DNA of 58,273 nt from Bacteroidota bacterium (GTDB lineage: Bacteria > Bacteroidota > Bacteroidia > JABEUT01), in NCBI GenBank assembly GCA_013285805.1, contig JABDGY010000005.1, positions 1 to 58,273 of the forward strand, written 5' to 3'. Each line of letters begins with the position of its first letter. Position 1 is the stretch's first letter. The translations under genes were made by a program, and so were the position numbers. Positions 9,918 to 19,376 of the stretch are shown here, one piece after another. A model generated the notes under the pieces. That model worked only from the letters and a program-made list of their open reading frames with translations, was not told the origin of the DNA and searched no databases.

Positions 9918-9918
9918 G

Positions 9919-10512
9919 CTATTGCTTTTCCCAAAGCTTCAGTTCCTTATCAAAATAGGCAGCAACCATTCTGTAGCCTGCAGGCACTTCTTTTAACTGG
10001 CTCCAGTAAGTAGCTAACCTTGTACCACTTGGCATTTTAGCCAATTGCTCCCGAACATAGACCGTATACTTATCATATTGCTCGTTGCCCATTTCTACAG
10101 AATCATCAATCTGTGCCGTGATGTCTATATGCTCCTGGAAGGGATTAAAAAAGTAGAAAGAATCATACTCACGGAAATCAATATTGGCAATATCAGAATT
10201 AATGAAGTGCACATTAATCAGTCCCTGCGACTTTACTAGCCCGCAGGCTATCTCATGCAGGTTTTCTCTGTATTCCACTCCGGTAAAAACTCCTTCGGTA
10301 TAAGTAGCACCAAGCATACAAAACTTTCCTACTCCTGAACCGATATCAAGAATCTTTTTGCCAGGTTTATCTGCCAGGAATTTTGCAGCCTCTTTAGCTA
10401 CATTAATGGGTGTCCAGTGCCTTCTTGAAAAAGTATACAACCAGTTAGGAAGCATCTTATTGAACTCCTCATCGCCAACTGGCAACCGCATTTTAAGAAA
10501 CTGGAAAAGCAT
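9919..10512 (-). CDS. Class I SAM-dependent methyltransferase
   Basis: A 197-residue protein with a Rossmann-type methyltransferase core. Motif I is KILDIGSGVGKFCMLGA; the acidic end of strand 2 is FTGVEYRENLHEIA; and the post-II region has FINSDIANIDF followed by SFYFFNPFQEHI. The substrate is not recognisable. A Bacteroidota -7 element on the minus strand (TATTTTTG, 10557-10564) is a plausible promoter about 45 bases upstream. It is divergent from the ABC-F gene. Confidence 0.75.
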   Translation of the reverse strand: MLFQFLKMRLPVGDEEFNKMLPNWLYTFSRRHWTPINVAKEAAKFLADKPGKKILDIGSGVGKFCMLGATYTEGVFTGVEYRENLHEIACGLVKSQGLINVHFINSDIANIDFREYDSFYFFNPFQEHIDITAQIDDSVEMGNEQYDKYTVYVREQLAKMPSGTRLATYWSQLKEVPAGYRMVAAYFDKELKLWEKQ

Positions 10513-10625
10513 AAACTGAGTAAATATATACCTCTTACGTCTTTATTCAGAGCCGACAAAAATATAAACTTTACCTATTACTGCCCACTATTAAAGAAAA
10601 AGCGGGCAATGCTTTATAATCTCTC

Positions 10626-10633
10626 TACCTTTG
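10626..10633 (+). promoter_or_regulatory. -7 promoter element of the ABC-F gene
   Basis: TACCTTTG matches the Bacteroidota -7 consensus TAnnTTTG. Only 4 bases separate it from the ATG at 10638, so the transcript is predicted to be leaderless or nearly so. Confidence 0.6.
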
Positions 10634-10637
10634 TGCC

Positions 10638-12527
10638 ATGAACCTGTTATCTATAGAAAACCTGACCAAAGCATACGGAGATAAGCAACTATTCTCCTCC
10701 ATAAGCTTTGGTATTGAGCAGGGGCAACGTGTGGCATTGGTTGCACGCAATGGTGCAGGTAAGTCAACTTTGCTAAGGATAATAAGCGGAAAAGATATAG
10801 CCGACGGCGGTTTGGTTACTTTCCGGAACGATATACGTGTTTCTTTTCTTGATCAGGATCCTGAGTTTAAAAAGGGCGATACTGTTTACAAAGCCTTGTT
10901 CCATTCAGAAAATGCAATGCAAAAGGCCATAAGCAGTTATGAAATTGCATTAGAGAAGCATGAAGAAAATCCTTCTGCCGAGAATCAGAAGAAACTGGAA
11001 GATGCCATGCAACAGGTAGAAACCCATGACGCATGGAACTATGAAAGTAAGGTAAAGCAGATATTATCATCACTCAACATACATCATTTAGAACAGAATG
11101 TAGATTCACTTTCAGGTGGCGAGCTTAAAAGGCTTGCGCTGGCACGAGTGCTGATTGAAGAGCCTCAATTACTGATTATGGATGAGCCTACCAACCACCT
11201 TGACCTTGATATGATTGAGTGGCTGGAAAATTACTTTGTACGCAACAATGTTTCATTATTGGTTGTAACTCACGACAGGTACTTTTTAGATAATGTGTGC
11301 ACCGATATACTGGAACTGGATAACCTTACCTTATACAGGTATAAAGGCAACTACGAGTATTTTATAGAGAAGAAAGCAGAACGCGAATTCAATGAATCTA
11401 AAGAATTAGATAGGGCAAAAAACCTGTTCAGGCGTGAACTGGAATGGGTGCGTAAAATGCCAAGGGCAAGGGGCACAAAATCGAAGTCGAGGGTTGATGC
11501 ATTTAATAAACTCAATGATTCGCTTTCAGGCAGAAAAAAGCAGCAGGAGTTGCAGCTAAGTGTGAAGATGAACCGTATTGGCGGTAAGATACTTGAACTG
11601 AAAAAAGTAACTAAAAGCCATGGTGATAAACTAATATTAAAGGGATTCGACTATACTTTTAAAGCCGGCGAACGCATTGGTATTGCAGGCAAAAACGGAG
11701 TTGGCAAAACCACTTTTCTTAATATAATTACCGGCTTGGAACAAGCTGATTCAGGCAAGATAAATGTGGGAGAAACCATAGTATTCGGCTATTTCTCGCA
11801 AAAAGGCATTGAGCTGAAAAACGATAAACGGGTTATAGAAGTTATAAAAGAAGTAGGCGACTTTATTCCTATGGGCGATGGCTCAAAGTTATCTGCCGGG
11901 CAATTGCTACAATTGTTCCAGTTTCCACCCGAAATGCAATACACTTATGTTTCGAAATTAAGCGGTGGAGAAAAGAAAAGGCTTTACCTACTTACCATAC
12001 TGATGAAGAATCCGAACTTCCTGATACTCGATGAGCCCACTAACGACCTTGACCTTATTACATTAAGTACGCTGGAACAGTTCCTGTTGGATTTCAAAGG
12101 TTGTTTGATGATTGTATCTCACGACCGCTACTTTATGGATAAATTAGCTGATGAGCTATTTATACTTACAGGAAACGGTGAGGTGAAAATCTTCTATGGT
12201 TCTTACACTGACTTCAGAGAGTTTGAAAAAGAAAGCGAGAAACTGGAAGCGCAGCAAGCAAAAGAGGTTGAAGCCGAAGTGCAAATTGAAGCCACTACCG
12301 ACAAGACAAAAAGAAAACTAAGCTATAAGGAGAAGTTCGAGTTTGAAAATCTCTTTAAAGAGATTGAAAAACTGGAAAAGCAAAAAAGTCAGCTTGTTGA
12401 AAAACTTAACAATGCGACCAGTAATCATGAAGAGTTACTCCGTATATCTAGCGAACTGGGTGAAACCACCAAAGCCTTAGATGAAAAGCAATTGCGCTGG
12501 CTCGAACTAAGTGAATTTGCTGAATAA
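10638..12527 (+). CDS. ABC-F family ATP-binding protein (Uup-like)
   Basis: A soluble protein of 629 residues with two ABC ATPase domains and no membrane segments. Domain 1 has ARNGAGKST, LSGGELKRLALARVL and LLIMDEPTNHLDL; domain 2 has GKNGVGKTT, LSGGEKKRLYLLTIL and LILDEPTNDLDL. The linker between them is the charged ABC-F P-site-tRNA interaction region, and the C-terminus (about residues 560-629) is a coiled coil as in Uup. ABC-F proteins act on the ribosome; Uup-like members also affect DNA transposition and Holliday structures. The first P-loop has Ala where Gly is usual. It converges on the GNAT gene with a 2-base gap. Confidence 0.92.
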   Translation: MNLLSIENLTKAYGDKQLFSSISFGIEQGQRVALVARNGAGKSTLLRIISGKDIADGGLVTFRNDIRVSFLDQDPEFKKGDTVYKALFHSENAMQKAISSYEIALEKHEENPSAENQKKLEDAMQQVETHDAWNYESKVKQILSSLNIHHLEQNVDSLSGGELKRLALARVLIEEPQLLIMDEPTNHLDLDMIEWLENYFVRNNVSLLVVTHDRYFLDNVCTDILELDNLTLYRYKGNYEYFIEKKAEREFNESKELDRAKNLFRRELEWVRKMPRARGTKSKSRVDAFNKLNDSLSGRKKQQELQLSVKMNRIGGKILELKKVTKSHGDKLILKGFDYTFKAGERIGIAGKNGVGKTTFLNIITGLEQADSGKINVGETIVFGYFSQKGIELKNDKRVIEVIKEVGDFIPMGDGSKLSAGQLLQLFQFPPEMQYTYVSKLSGGEKKRLYLLTILMKNPNFLILDEPTNDLDLITLSTLEQFLLDFKGCLMIVSHDRYFMDKLADELFILTGNGEVKIFYGSYTDFREFEKESEKLEAQQAKEVEAEVQIEATTDKTKRKLSYKEKFEFENLFKEIEKLEKQKSQLVEKLNNATSNHEELLRISSELGETTKALDEKQLRWLELSEFAE

Positions 12528-12529
12528 GC

Positions 12530-13051
12530 CTACTTGCTCTTATTCAAAACAAAAACAGAAAACTTCTCAAACTTACCGGTATACACAAAACCATTTCGTT
12601 CCAATAATTTAAGAGAAGCCTCATTATCAGGATATGTTTCAGCGCCTATTGAATTAAGATTAAGCGTATTGAATCCGTAATCAATAACCTTTACAATTGC
12701 TTCATTCATAATTCCCCTACCCTTCCATTCAGGCAATAACTCGTAACCTATTTCGGCCTTATCTTTATTCTCACTGAACTGCCAAAGACAAACCGTACCA
12801 ATTATCTTATCATTATTTCCTATTGTTATTCCCCACAAAACCGATTCATTGTTGGCTATAAATTTGGTTATTCTTTCAATGAATTGCCCTGCATCTTCAA
12901 CTGTTTTAGCTGGTTGCCTGTCAACATATTTCCCAACAATTTCATTAGACCGGATAGCGAAAAGTTCATTCGCGTCATTATAAGTTAACTGCCTTAACAC
13001 AAGGCGCTTGGTGATAAGTACAGGAAAAGGACAGAAACTAATCACATTCAT
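12530..13051 (-). CDS. GNAT family N-acetyltransferase (RimJ/RimL-like)
   Basis: A 173-residue acetyltransferase. The N-terminus TKRLVLRQLTYNDANELFAI is the usual RimJ/RimL opening. The acetyl-CoA binding motif A is visible in EIGYELLPEWKGRGIMNEAI, followed by AETYPDNEASLKLLERNGF. The acceptor (a ribosomal protein N-terminus, an amino acid or a small molecule) cannot be told. It is separated by 3 bases from the upstream flavoprotein gene on the same strand, so the two probably form an operon. Confidence 0.85.
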   Translation of the reverse strand: MNVISFCPFPVLITKRLVLRQLTYNDANELFAIRSNEIVGKYVDRQPAKTVEDAGQFIERITKFIANNESVLWGITIGNNDKIIGTVCLWQFSENKDKAEIGYELLPEWKGRGIMNEAIVKVIDYGFNTLNLNSIGAETYPDNEASLKLLERNGFVYTGKFEKFSVFVLNKSK

Positions 13052-13054
13052 TTT

Positions 13055-14284
13055 TTATTTGTTTACTGAACATAACTTGCCTGCTATAAACCCCGTGGTC
13101 CATGCTGCCTGGAAATTAAAACCGCCTGTAACCCCGTCAATATCCAACACTTCGCCTGCAAAATACATTCCCGGGCATGCTTTGCTTTCCATTGTATCCA
13201 TTGATACATTACTTAAACTTACTCCACCGCAGGTAACAAACTCTTCTTTAAAAGTTGTCTTCCCTTCTACCTTATATTCATCATTCACCAAAGTATTCAA
13301 CAATCTGTTTCGGTTCTTTTTACCTAGCTCACCTAATTGTACTTCAGGGTCTATCTCCAATTTGGAAAGTAAAAAGAGATAAAGTCTATTTGGTAATTTA
13401 AACAAATTACTGTTGCTCATTTTTTTCATGGGGTGTGCTTCTGCTTCTTTCATAAGCATTTCGCGCGCCTGTTCTTCATTTATATCTCCCAGCCAGTTGA
13501 CTTGTATAGTAAAGTTATAATCTAAATCATGTAATACCCTTGCTCCCCAGGCCGAGAGTTTCAGTATGGCCGGACCACTCATTCCCCAATGTGTAATAAG
13601 CAAGGGACCTTCGTTCTTCAATTTCGTGCCGCTCACTTTTACACTCGCATTATCAACCGAAACACCCATGAGCGAAACAATATTTTCATGAGGCATGTTG
13701 AACGTAAACAACGAGGGTACCGGTGGCTCTATTTCATGCCCCAGTTTTTTGAGCCAGTCAAAGCCCTCCTCCTTAGGTGAGCCACCTGTTGCAACAATTA
13801 CTTTATCAACGATAATTTCTTTCTCTCTAAACCTTAACCTGAACTTGTCGCCTTCCTTCTCTATTGCCATTACAGGTTGATGCTTCTCTATTCTTATGCC
13901 CAGTTTATATGTCTCATCTGACAAGCAGTCAATAATAGTCTGTGAACTATCTGTAACAGGAAACATCCGGTTATCCTCTTCTATTTTTAACTTCACTCCC
14001 CTGCTCTCAAACCACTTTACAGTGTCATTGGTATTGAAATAGGCAAAAGCTTTTTTCAGGTATTTCTCCCCACGCGGATAAAACTTCGCCAGTTGCGGAA
14101 CACTGAAACAGGCATGGGTAACATTGCATCTTCCGCCACCTGATACCCTTACTTTAGCCAGTAATTTATCGGCCTTCTCATATATAGTAACCTGGGCATT
14201 CGGGTGATGCGTTTTCGCAGATATAGCCGCAAAGAATCCTGCCGCACCACCGCCTATTACCGCCACATTCAATTCATCTTGCAT
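13055..14284 (-). CDS. NAD(P)/FAD-dependent oxidoreductase, HI0933/BaiN-like
   Basis: A 409-residue flavoprotein. The FAD dinucleotide-binding motif is at the N-terminus (AVIGGGAAGFFAAISA), followed by VRVSGGGRCNVTHAC, VIVATGGSP and the C-terminal GVTGGFNFQAAWTTGFIAG, the pattern of the HI0933/YhiN family. The physiological substrate of most members is unknown; BaiN is implicated in bile acid dehydroxylation. Only 4 bases separate the ATG from a -7 element on the minus strand, so a leaderless transcript is expected. It shares a short divergent promoter region with the T9SS propeller gene. Confidence 0.88.
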   Translation of the reverse strand: MQDELNVAVIGGGAAGFFAAISAKTHHPNAQVTIYEKADKLLAKVRVSGGGRCNVTHACFSVPQLAKFYPRGEKYLKKAFAYFNTNDTVKWFESRGVKLKIEEDNRMFPVTDSSQTIIDCLSDETYKLGIRIEKHQPVMAIEKEGDKFRLRFREKEIIVDKVIVATGGSPKEEGFDWLKKLGHEIEPPVPSLFTFNMPHENIVSLMGVSVDNASVKVSGTKLKNEGPLLITHWGMSGPAILKLSAWGARVLHDLDYNFTIQVNWLGDINEEQAREMLMKEAEAHPMKKMSNSNLFKLPNRLYLFLLSKLEIDPEVQLGELGKKNRNRLLNTLVNDEYKVEGKTTFKEEFVTCGGVSLSNVSMDTMESKACPGMYFAGEVLDIDGVTGGFNFQAAWTTGFIAGKLCSVNK

Positions 14285-14288
14285 GTGT

Positions 14289-14296
14289 CAAATATA
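14289..14296 (-). promoter_or_regulatory. -7 promoter element of the flavoprotein gene
   Basis: Read on the minus strand this is TATATTTG, a full match to TAnnTTTG, 4 bases before the ATG at 14284. A second, opposite element (TATCTTTA, 14315-14322) lies 4 bases before the ATG of the divergent gene at 14327. Confidence 0.6.
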
Positions 14297-14326
14297 TGGT
14301 ATCTGTTTTTATTGTATCTTTAGTTT

Positions 14327-15973
14327 ATGCGATTAAGAATTACTCTTTTAATAGGCATACTCTGTTTTGGCTTTATCAATATTCTTTTAAGCCAAAGCCC
14401 TCAAATATTGTGGCGCTTTAATACACACGATGAATCATTTGGCAATGCTGCCATTGGAAAGCTTACAGGTGATGGTTCAATCCAAATAGCATTTAGCTGC
14501 TATTGGGGAGATAGTAATATTTATGTGTTAAATGCTGCCGATGGCTCGCTGGTTTGGAAACGAAATATGGGCGGATGCAATGATGCTGCCCCTATAATTT
14601 ATGATGTTGACAGCAGCGGGCAACTTGATGTAATTCTTGCTTCTTCATGCAACCCGGTTCTTACATGCTTTAATGGCAAAAATGGCACAACTAAATGGCA
14701 AACCGCCTTTGGCGGCTCAGATTCTCCACCCTCTATTGCAGATATTGACGGCGACGGAAAACCTGAAATACTTGTCGGGGATTTTGAAGGTTACTTAAAC
14801 TGCTTTACCGCCGATAGCGGAAAATTAAAATGGAGAGTTGCGGTAGATACCAATTCAACTATTGAAGCGTCTCCAGCATTAGTAGACATAAACGGGGACG
14901 GGCATCCTGATATTATAGTTTGTACCTGGGCTTATGGCGGGAACGGAGATAGCACTGCTATATATGCATACGACGGAGTGACACATAAGTTAATCTGGAA
15001 AGACCCAAGGCCCACCGATAAAATATACCACGGAGCTGCTTTCGGTAACATTATTGAAAACGGAAAACCCCAATTAGCCATTTCATCATACGATGGCCAT
15101 GTCTATTTATTAAACGGCCCTAACGATTCACTTATTTGGGCATATCCCACACCGGGATTGGCCTATATAGGAGACCCGGTTGCAATAGGCTCTTTACATA
15201 ACAATGGCCACCTTGATATGGTTTACAGCAATGGTAACGGAGAAGTGGATGCATTGGACAGATTCGGCAATCTTGAATGGTCATTCTTTCTTCCGCTTTA
15301 TGAATCTTCTTTCCGTGGCGCTACACTTGCGGACGTAAATAATGACGACACACTTGATGTTGTATTTGCTGCCAGTGATGGAAAAGTTTATGCCCTGAAT
15401 GGCAGCAATGGTAGCCTGTTGTGGGATATCAACCTTCGGGCCGATTATGGTGATTCTAATTTTACATTGGAACACGGGGCAGTTGTTGCAAGCTTTAAAC
15501 AAGATGATACACTGGACGTATTTGTAGTGGGCGGTTATACCGATTACCCCAATATTCAAAATGACTTTGGCCGTGCTTATGCCCTTAAAATAGGCGTTGG
15601 TACAGGGCCTGACTGGGGCATGTTTCAGCATGATTATACGCGTAGCAACTGTGTTTGTAATCTCTCACCATTTACCGGATTTACCGAAGTAAACACACCA
15701 CAAATTAAAGTGAATGACTACCCTAACCCTTTTTCGCAAACGGTCAACTTTAACATTACACTTGACAGAAGTCTCTTTGTTTCTGTTATAATTTATGATG
15801 AGTTAGGTAAAGCAGTAAAAACCTTTTCGAACAAAACGATTGCGCAAGGCAACTACCAATTCACCTGGAACGGAACAGATAATTCAGGTAATATAGTACC
15901 ACAAGGAGTTTACTATTGCAGAATTTTAGCCGGCAATACTTCTGTGACCAAGAAACTGGTGTTTATACACTAA
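14327..15973 (+). CDS. PQQ/FG-GAP-like beta-propeller surface protein with T9SS type A sorting domain
   Basis: A 548-residue exported protein. It has a signal peptide (LIGILCFGFINILLSQS), then repeated propeller blades with the Asp-rich calcium-loop pattern DIDGDGKPEILVGDFEG, DINGDGHPDIIVCTW and DVNNDDTLDVVFAAS alternating with PQQ-like GKVYALNGSNGSLLW motifs. The C-terminal 80 residues (NDYPNPFSQTVNFN ... GVYYCRILAGNTSVTKKLVFIH) are a FlgD-like/T9SS type A sorting domain, which directs transport through the outer membrane and surface attachment or release. Its ligand is unknown. It is monocistronic, with a likely leaderless promoter (TATCTTTA). Confidence 0.88.
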   Translation: MRLRITLLIGILCFGFINILLSQSPQILWRFNTHDESFGNAAIGKLTGDGSIQIAFSCYWGDSNIYVLNAADGSLVWKRNMGGCNDAAPIIYDVDSSGQLDVILASSCNPVLTCFNGKNGTTKWQTAFGGSDSPPSIADIDGDGKPEILVGDFEGYLNCFTADSGKLKWRVAVDTNSTIEASPALVDINGDGHPDIIVCTWAYGGNGDSTAIYAYDGVTHKLIWKDPRPTDKIYHGAAFGNIIENGKPQLAISSYDGHVYLLNGPNDSLIWAYPTPGLAYIGDPVAIGSLHNNGHLDMVYSNGNGEVDALDRFGNLEWSFFLPLYESSFRGATLADVNNDDTLDVVFAASDGKVYALNGSNGSLLWDINLRADYGDSNFTLEHGAVVASFKQDDTLDVFVVGGYTDYPNIQNDFGRAYALKIGVGTGPDWGMFQHDYTRSNCVCNLSPFTGFTEVNTPQIKVNDYPNPFSQTVNFNITLDRSLFVSVIIYDELGKAVKTFSNKTIAQGNYQFTWNGTDNSGNIVPQGVYYCRILAGNTSVTKKLVFIH

Positions 15974-16110
15974 TTGCTATACAAGGCACCTCAAACATTG
16001 TTTAGGCCACCTATTCAACTAATAATTAGCATTATATGCGCTTTATCTCAATTTTTAGTTAATCGTTTTAGATTTCCTGAAAAAGCCTTGGATTTTAGAG
16101 GGTGATTTCA

Positions 16111-16118
16111 TATATTTG
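16111..16118 (+). promoter_or_regulatory. -7 promoter element of the sortilin-repeat gene
   Basis: TATATTTG, 20 bases before the ATG at 16139; a perfect TAnnTTTG match. Confidence 0.55.
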
Positions 16119-16138
16119 TATTATATAATCTCCCTACT

Positions 16139-19100
16139 ATGAAAAAGTATATTCTTTCTTTTGCTGCATCAATTTTAGTTTCAACCTGCATTTTTGCCCA
16201 GGATTGGAGGGTAATGATGAAAGACCCTACATATAATGTGCATGATGTGCAAAAGGCATTTTATAAATGGTATGCATCTCAGCCCGCAAGGAATAAAGCT
16301 GCTAAAGCCGGCGATGAAGAAGAATCAAACGGCGCGTATACTTTATTTAAACGCTGGGAGGCATTTTATGTGCCCCGTACATTCCCTTCTGGTGTAAGGC
16401 CCAATATAGGCACACTGGAAAAAGAATACCAGACTTTTCTCAGCAGTCAGTATGGCCGTAATAATTCCCATAAACCGGGTTTCAAAGCAGCTTCCGCTTC
16501 CTCTAATTGGTCTTATGTTGGTAATACTGGTGACGCCAACCTATCGGGTGTAGGCCGCGTGAATCATGTTAGGTTTATGCCCGGCAACCCTAATACAATA
16601 TTTGCTTGTACTCCTTCAGGTGGCCTTTGGAAATCGACCAACGCAGGAACTAGCTGGACTACCAATACTGACCAGCTTATAGATATTTCAGTAGATGATA
16701 TTGCCATTAACCCGCTCAACACCAACATTCAGTATATAGCGATGGGAGATGGTGACGGAGGATACGCAGGATTTACACCCAGTACTGTTGGCGTTTTAAA
16801 ATCAACCGACGGCGGCAATACCTGGAACCCTTCAAACCTTTATTTAACCCTGCCAAGCACAGGGCCTACCGCTACAACCATACAACAGCTTCTTATTAAT
16901 CCTGTTGATACGGGAGTATTGTTTGCCGCTGCAACAAATGGTTTATGGTATACTTCAAACGGAGGGCTTACATGGACCAAGGTTATTGCAGGCCACGATA
17001 TAAGAGATGTTGAGTTCATGGCAAAACATACTGATGTAGTTTTTGCTTCCGGCTTCGACGGCACCTTTTGGCGCTCCACTAATTACGGTACTTCTTTCAC
17101 GCAAGTTACCGGTGGCTGGTCTTCATCCGACAGGCTCGAGATAGGCGTTACACCTGCGGACTCTGAATACGTTTATATACTGGCAGGCAATAGCAGTACA
17201 GGCGGATATGACGGCACTTACTTGTCTACTAATGGTGGGATTTCTTTCACTGCCAAATCAACCAGCAGCCTTTCAGTTAACCCTATGGGATGGAACAGTA
17301 ACGGAAGCGATAAAGGCACCGGCCAAGGCTGGTATGATTTATCGATTGCAGTTTCTCCGACAAACAAAGACAGCATAATCATAGGAGGTGTCAACCTATG
17401 GGCTTCTGCAAATTCAGGTACAAGTTTTGGAAGCAAGGCAATTACGTATTGGGATAATAACCCATACGTACACGCAGACATACATTATATAAGCTTTGAA
17501 CCCGGAGGAGGAAAATACTTTATAGTAGGTTGCGACGGTGGCGTGTTCAATGTTGCACTCTCTGGAAGCAGCGCAAACCCTACCGATATAGGTAACAACC
17601 TTGGTATAGCGCAACAATATGGTATTGGTAATTCCCAGCACACTTCTACATTGTTTTTAACTGGCTGGCAGGATAATGGTACAAACCAATCAGCCCCGGT
17701 AAGTACTAACTGGTCACAGGTAGTGGGTGGCGACGGAACCCTATGCTTTATTGATTATACAAACGATAATAACCAATATGCATCTTATCCTGAAGGTACT
17801 TTGTATGCTAATATTGGTGGCAGCGGATTTAATCAAATAACTAATGGCTTACCGGGTAACGGTCCCTGGTTAGTTCCATTCCTCGAAGATCCTAAAACAC
17901 CCAATACTATTTTTTGTGGCTTTACCGATGTTTATAATTCTACCAACCAGGGAAGTAACTGGACAAAGAAGAGTACCTGGGGCGGGTCCAATAGCTTAAG
18001 CCAGATTTCAGCTATCGCGATAGACTCATCAAACAATAGTGATGTATATGCGGCAGGATATTCTAACACATCGGGACTTATAGAATTTACTTCCAACATA
18101 ACTGCAGGAACACCAACATGGACAAACATTACCGGTTCACTTCCTGTAGCAGCAGCAGTTATAAGTGGTATTGCAGTAAATCCTAAAAACCCTGCCCAGG
18201 TTTGGGTTACATTCTCAGGTTATGTTGCAGGCACAAAAGTCTTTTACTCAGCTAATGGAAATACGGCTACCCCCACATGGACTAACATTTCAGCGGGTTT
18301 GCCCAACCTGCCTGTAAACTGTATTACTTATGAAAGCGGAACAGCTAATGGTATTTACATAGGCATTGACGGAGGCGTGTATTACCGCGACAATACTACT
18401 CCGGGCTGGGTTGATTTCAGTAATCAAATGCCAAACGTAGTAGTTCAGCAACTGGCATTTTATAACGCAACTCATACATTAAGGGCTGCTACTTTTGGAC
18501 GTGGTACATGGGCTACACCGCACTGGACCCCTCCGTCATCGGCACCTGTTGCCATGTTTACAGCTTATCCAACCACGTATTGTGTGAATGATACTGTTCA
18601 GTTTACAGATACTTCTTCAAACCAGCCTACCAGCTGGAGTTGGACATTTGCCGGCGGAAACCCTGCAACGTCTACAGCACAGAACCCTGTTGTAGTGTAC
18701 ACTACACCCGGAACCTATTCGGTTTCACTTACTGCAACTAACAGTGCCGGAAGTAATACTGCAAACAAAACCAGTTATATTGTTGTCAACCCGCTGCCCA
18801 CAACACCTAATATTACTCAGTTAGGGCAAACGCTTACATGTAACACAGCAGGCACCACCTATCAGTGGTACTTTGGCGGAGTTCCTATAGCCGGCGCTAC
18901 TTCAAGTACTTATACCGGGTCGCCCACTTTACCGTTAGGTAATTACGAGTGTACCATAACCAATAGTTTTGGATGCAGCTCCGATACAGGTTCGTTTACA
19001 GTGACCACACTTACGGGTATCAATGAATTATCATCCGGCAATAACTTTGTAATTTATCCTAACCCGACCAATGGAAATGTCACTCTATCAGTAAACACAG

Positions 19101-19285
19101 GTAAAGAAGGTGATTACACGTTGGAAATTGCAGATGTATTAGGGAGGACAGTTTATTCAGGCAGCATACATGTTAAAGGCACCTATACCGGCAACATCGA
19201 TTTATCCGGTTATGGCAAAGGAATTTATCTTGTATCGGTTAAAAGCACCGGATTCCTTACGGTAAAGAAAGTAATAGTTTACTAA
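16139..19285 (+). CDS. VPS10/sortilin-type BNR-repeat protein with PKD domain and T9SS type A sorting domain
   Basis: A 1048-residue surface protein. Residues 1-20 are a signal peptide (SILVSTCIFAQD). Residues about 120-780 carry the VPS10/sortilin-like propeller repeats (GGLWKSTNAGTSW, GVLKSTDGGNTW, GLWYTSNGGLTWTK). Residues about 800-880 are a PKD domain (SWSWTFAGGNPATSTAQNP), followed by an Ig-like module. The C-terminus (FVIYPNPTNGNVTLSV ... GIYLVSVKSTGFLTVKKVIVY) is a T9SS type A sorting domain. Homologous proteins are often annotated as glycosyl hydrolases, but no catalytic residues are evident, so adhesion or glycan binding is as likely. A strong hairpin follows the gene. Confidence 0.88.
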   Translation: MKKYILSFAASILVSTCIFAQDWRVMMKDPTYNVHDVQKAFYKWYASQPARNKAAKAGDEEESNGAYTLFKRWEAFYVPRTFPSGVRPNIGTLEKEYQTFLSSQYGRNNSHKPGFKAASASSNWSYVGNTGDANLSGVGRVNHVRFMPGNPNTIFACTPSGGLWKSTNAGTSWTTNTDQLIDISVDDIAINPLNTNIQYIAMGDGDGGYAGFTPSTVGVLKSTDGGNTWNPSNLYLTLPSTGPTATTIQQLLINPVDTGVLFAAATNGLWYTSNGGLTWTKVIAGHDIRDVEFMAKHTDVVFASGFDGTFWRSTNYGTSFTQVTGGWSSSDRLEIGVTPADSEYVYILAGNSSTGGYDGTYLSTNGGISFTAKSTSSLSVNPMGWNSNGSDKGTGQGWYDLSIAVSPTNKDSIIIGGVNLWASANSGTSFGSKAITYWDNNPYVHADIHYISFEPGGGKYFIVGCDGGVFNVALSGSSANPTDIGNNLGIAQQYGIGNSQHTSTLFLTGWQDNGTNQSAPVSTNWSQVVGGDGTLCFIDYTNDNNQYASYPEGTLYANIGGSGFNQITNGLPGNGPWLVPFLEDPKTPNTIFCGFTDVYNSTNQGSNWTKKSTWGGSNSLSQISAIAIDSSNNSDVYAAGYSNTSGLIEFTSNITAGTPTWTNITGSLPVAAAVISGIAVNPKNPAQVWVTFSGYVAGTKVFYSANGNTATPTWTNISAGLPNLPVNCITYESGTANGIYIGIDGGVYYRDNTTPGWVDFSNQMPNVVVQQLAFYNATHTLRAATFGRGTWATPHWTPPSSAPVAMFTAYPTTYCVNDTVQFTDTSSNQPTSWSWTFAGGNPATSTAQNPVVVYTTPGTYSVSLTATNSAGSNTANKTSYIVVNPLPTTPNITQLGQTLTCNTAGTTYQWYFGGVPIAGATSSTYTGSPTLPLGNYECTITNSFGCSSDTGSFTVTTLTGINELSSGNNFVIYPNPTNGNVTLSVNTGKEGDYTLEIADVLGRTVYSGSIHVKGTYTGNIDLSGYGKGIYLVSVKSTGFLTVKKVIVY

Positions 19286-19302
19286 GGGAATATATTTAAA
19301 CG

Positions 19303-19357
19303 TGCAGGTTAATAGAGGCATGGACATTCGTTCACCTCTATTAACCTGCAATGTTTT
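19303..19357 (+). terminator. Rho-independent terminator between convergent surface-protein genes
   Basis: A perfect 16-bp stem (left arm tgcaggttaatagagg at 19303, right arm its reverse complement ending at 19350) with a 16-base loop, followed by gttttttaa. It ends the plus-strand gene and may also act in reverse for the minus-strand gene. Confidence 0.85.
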
Positions 19358-19376
19358 TTAATGAGAATTTAAAAGA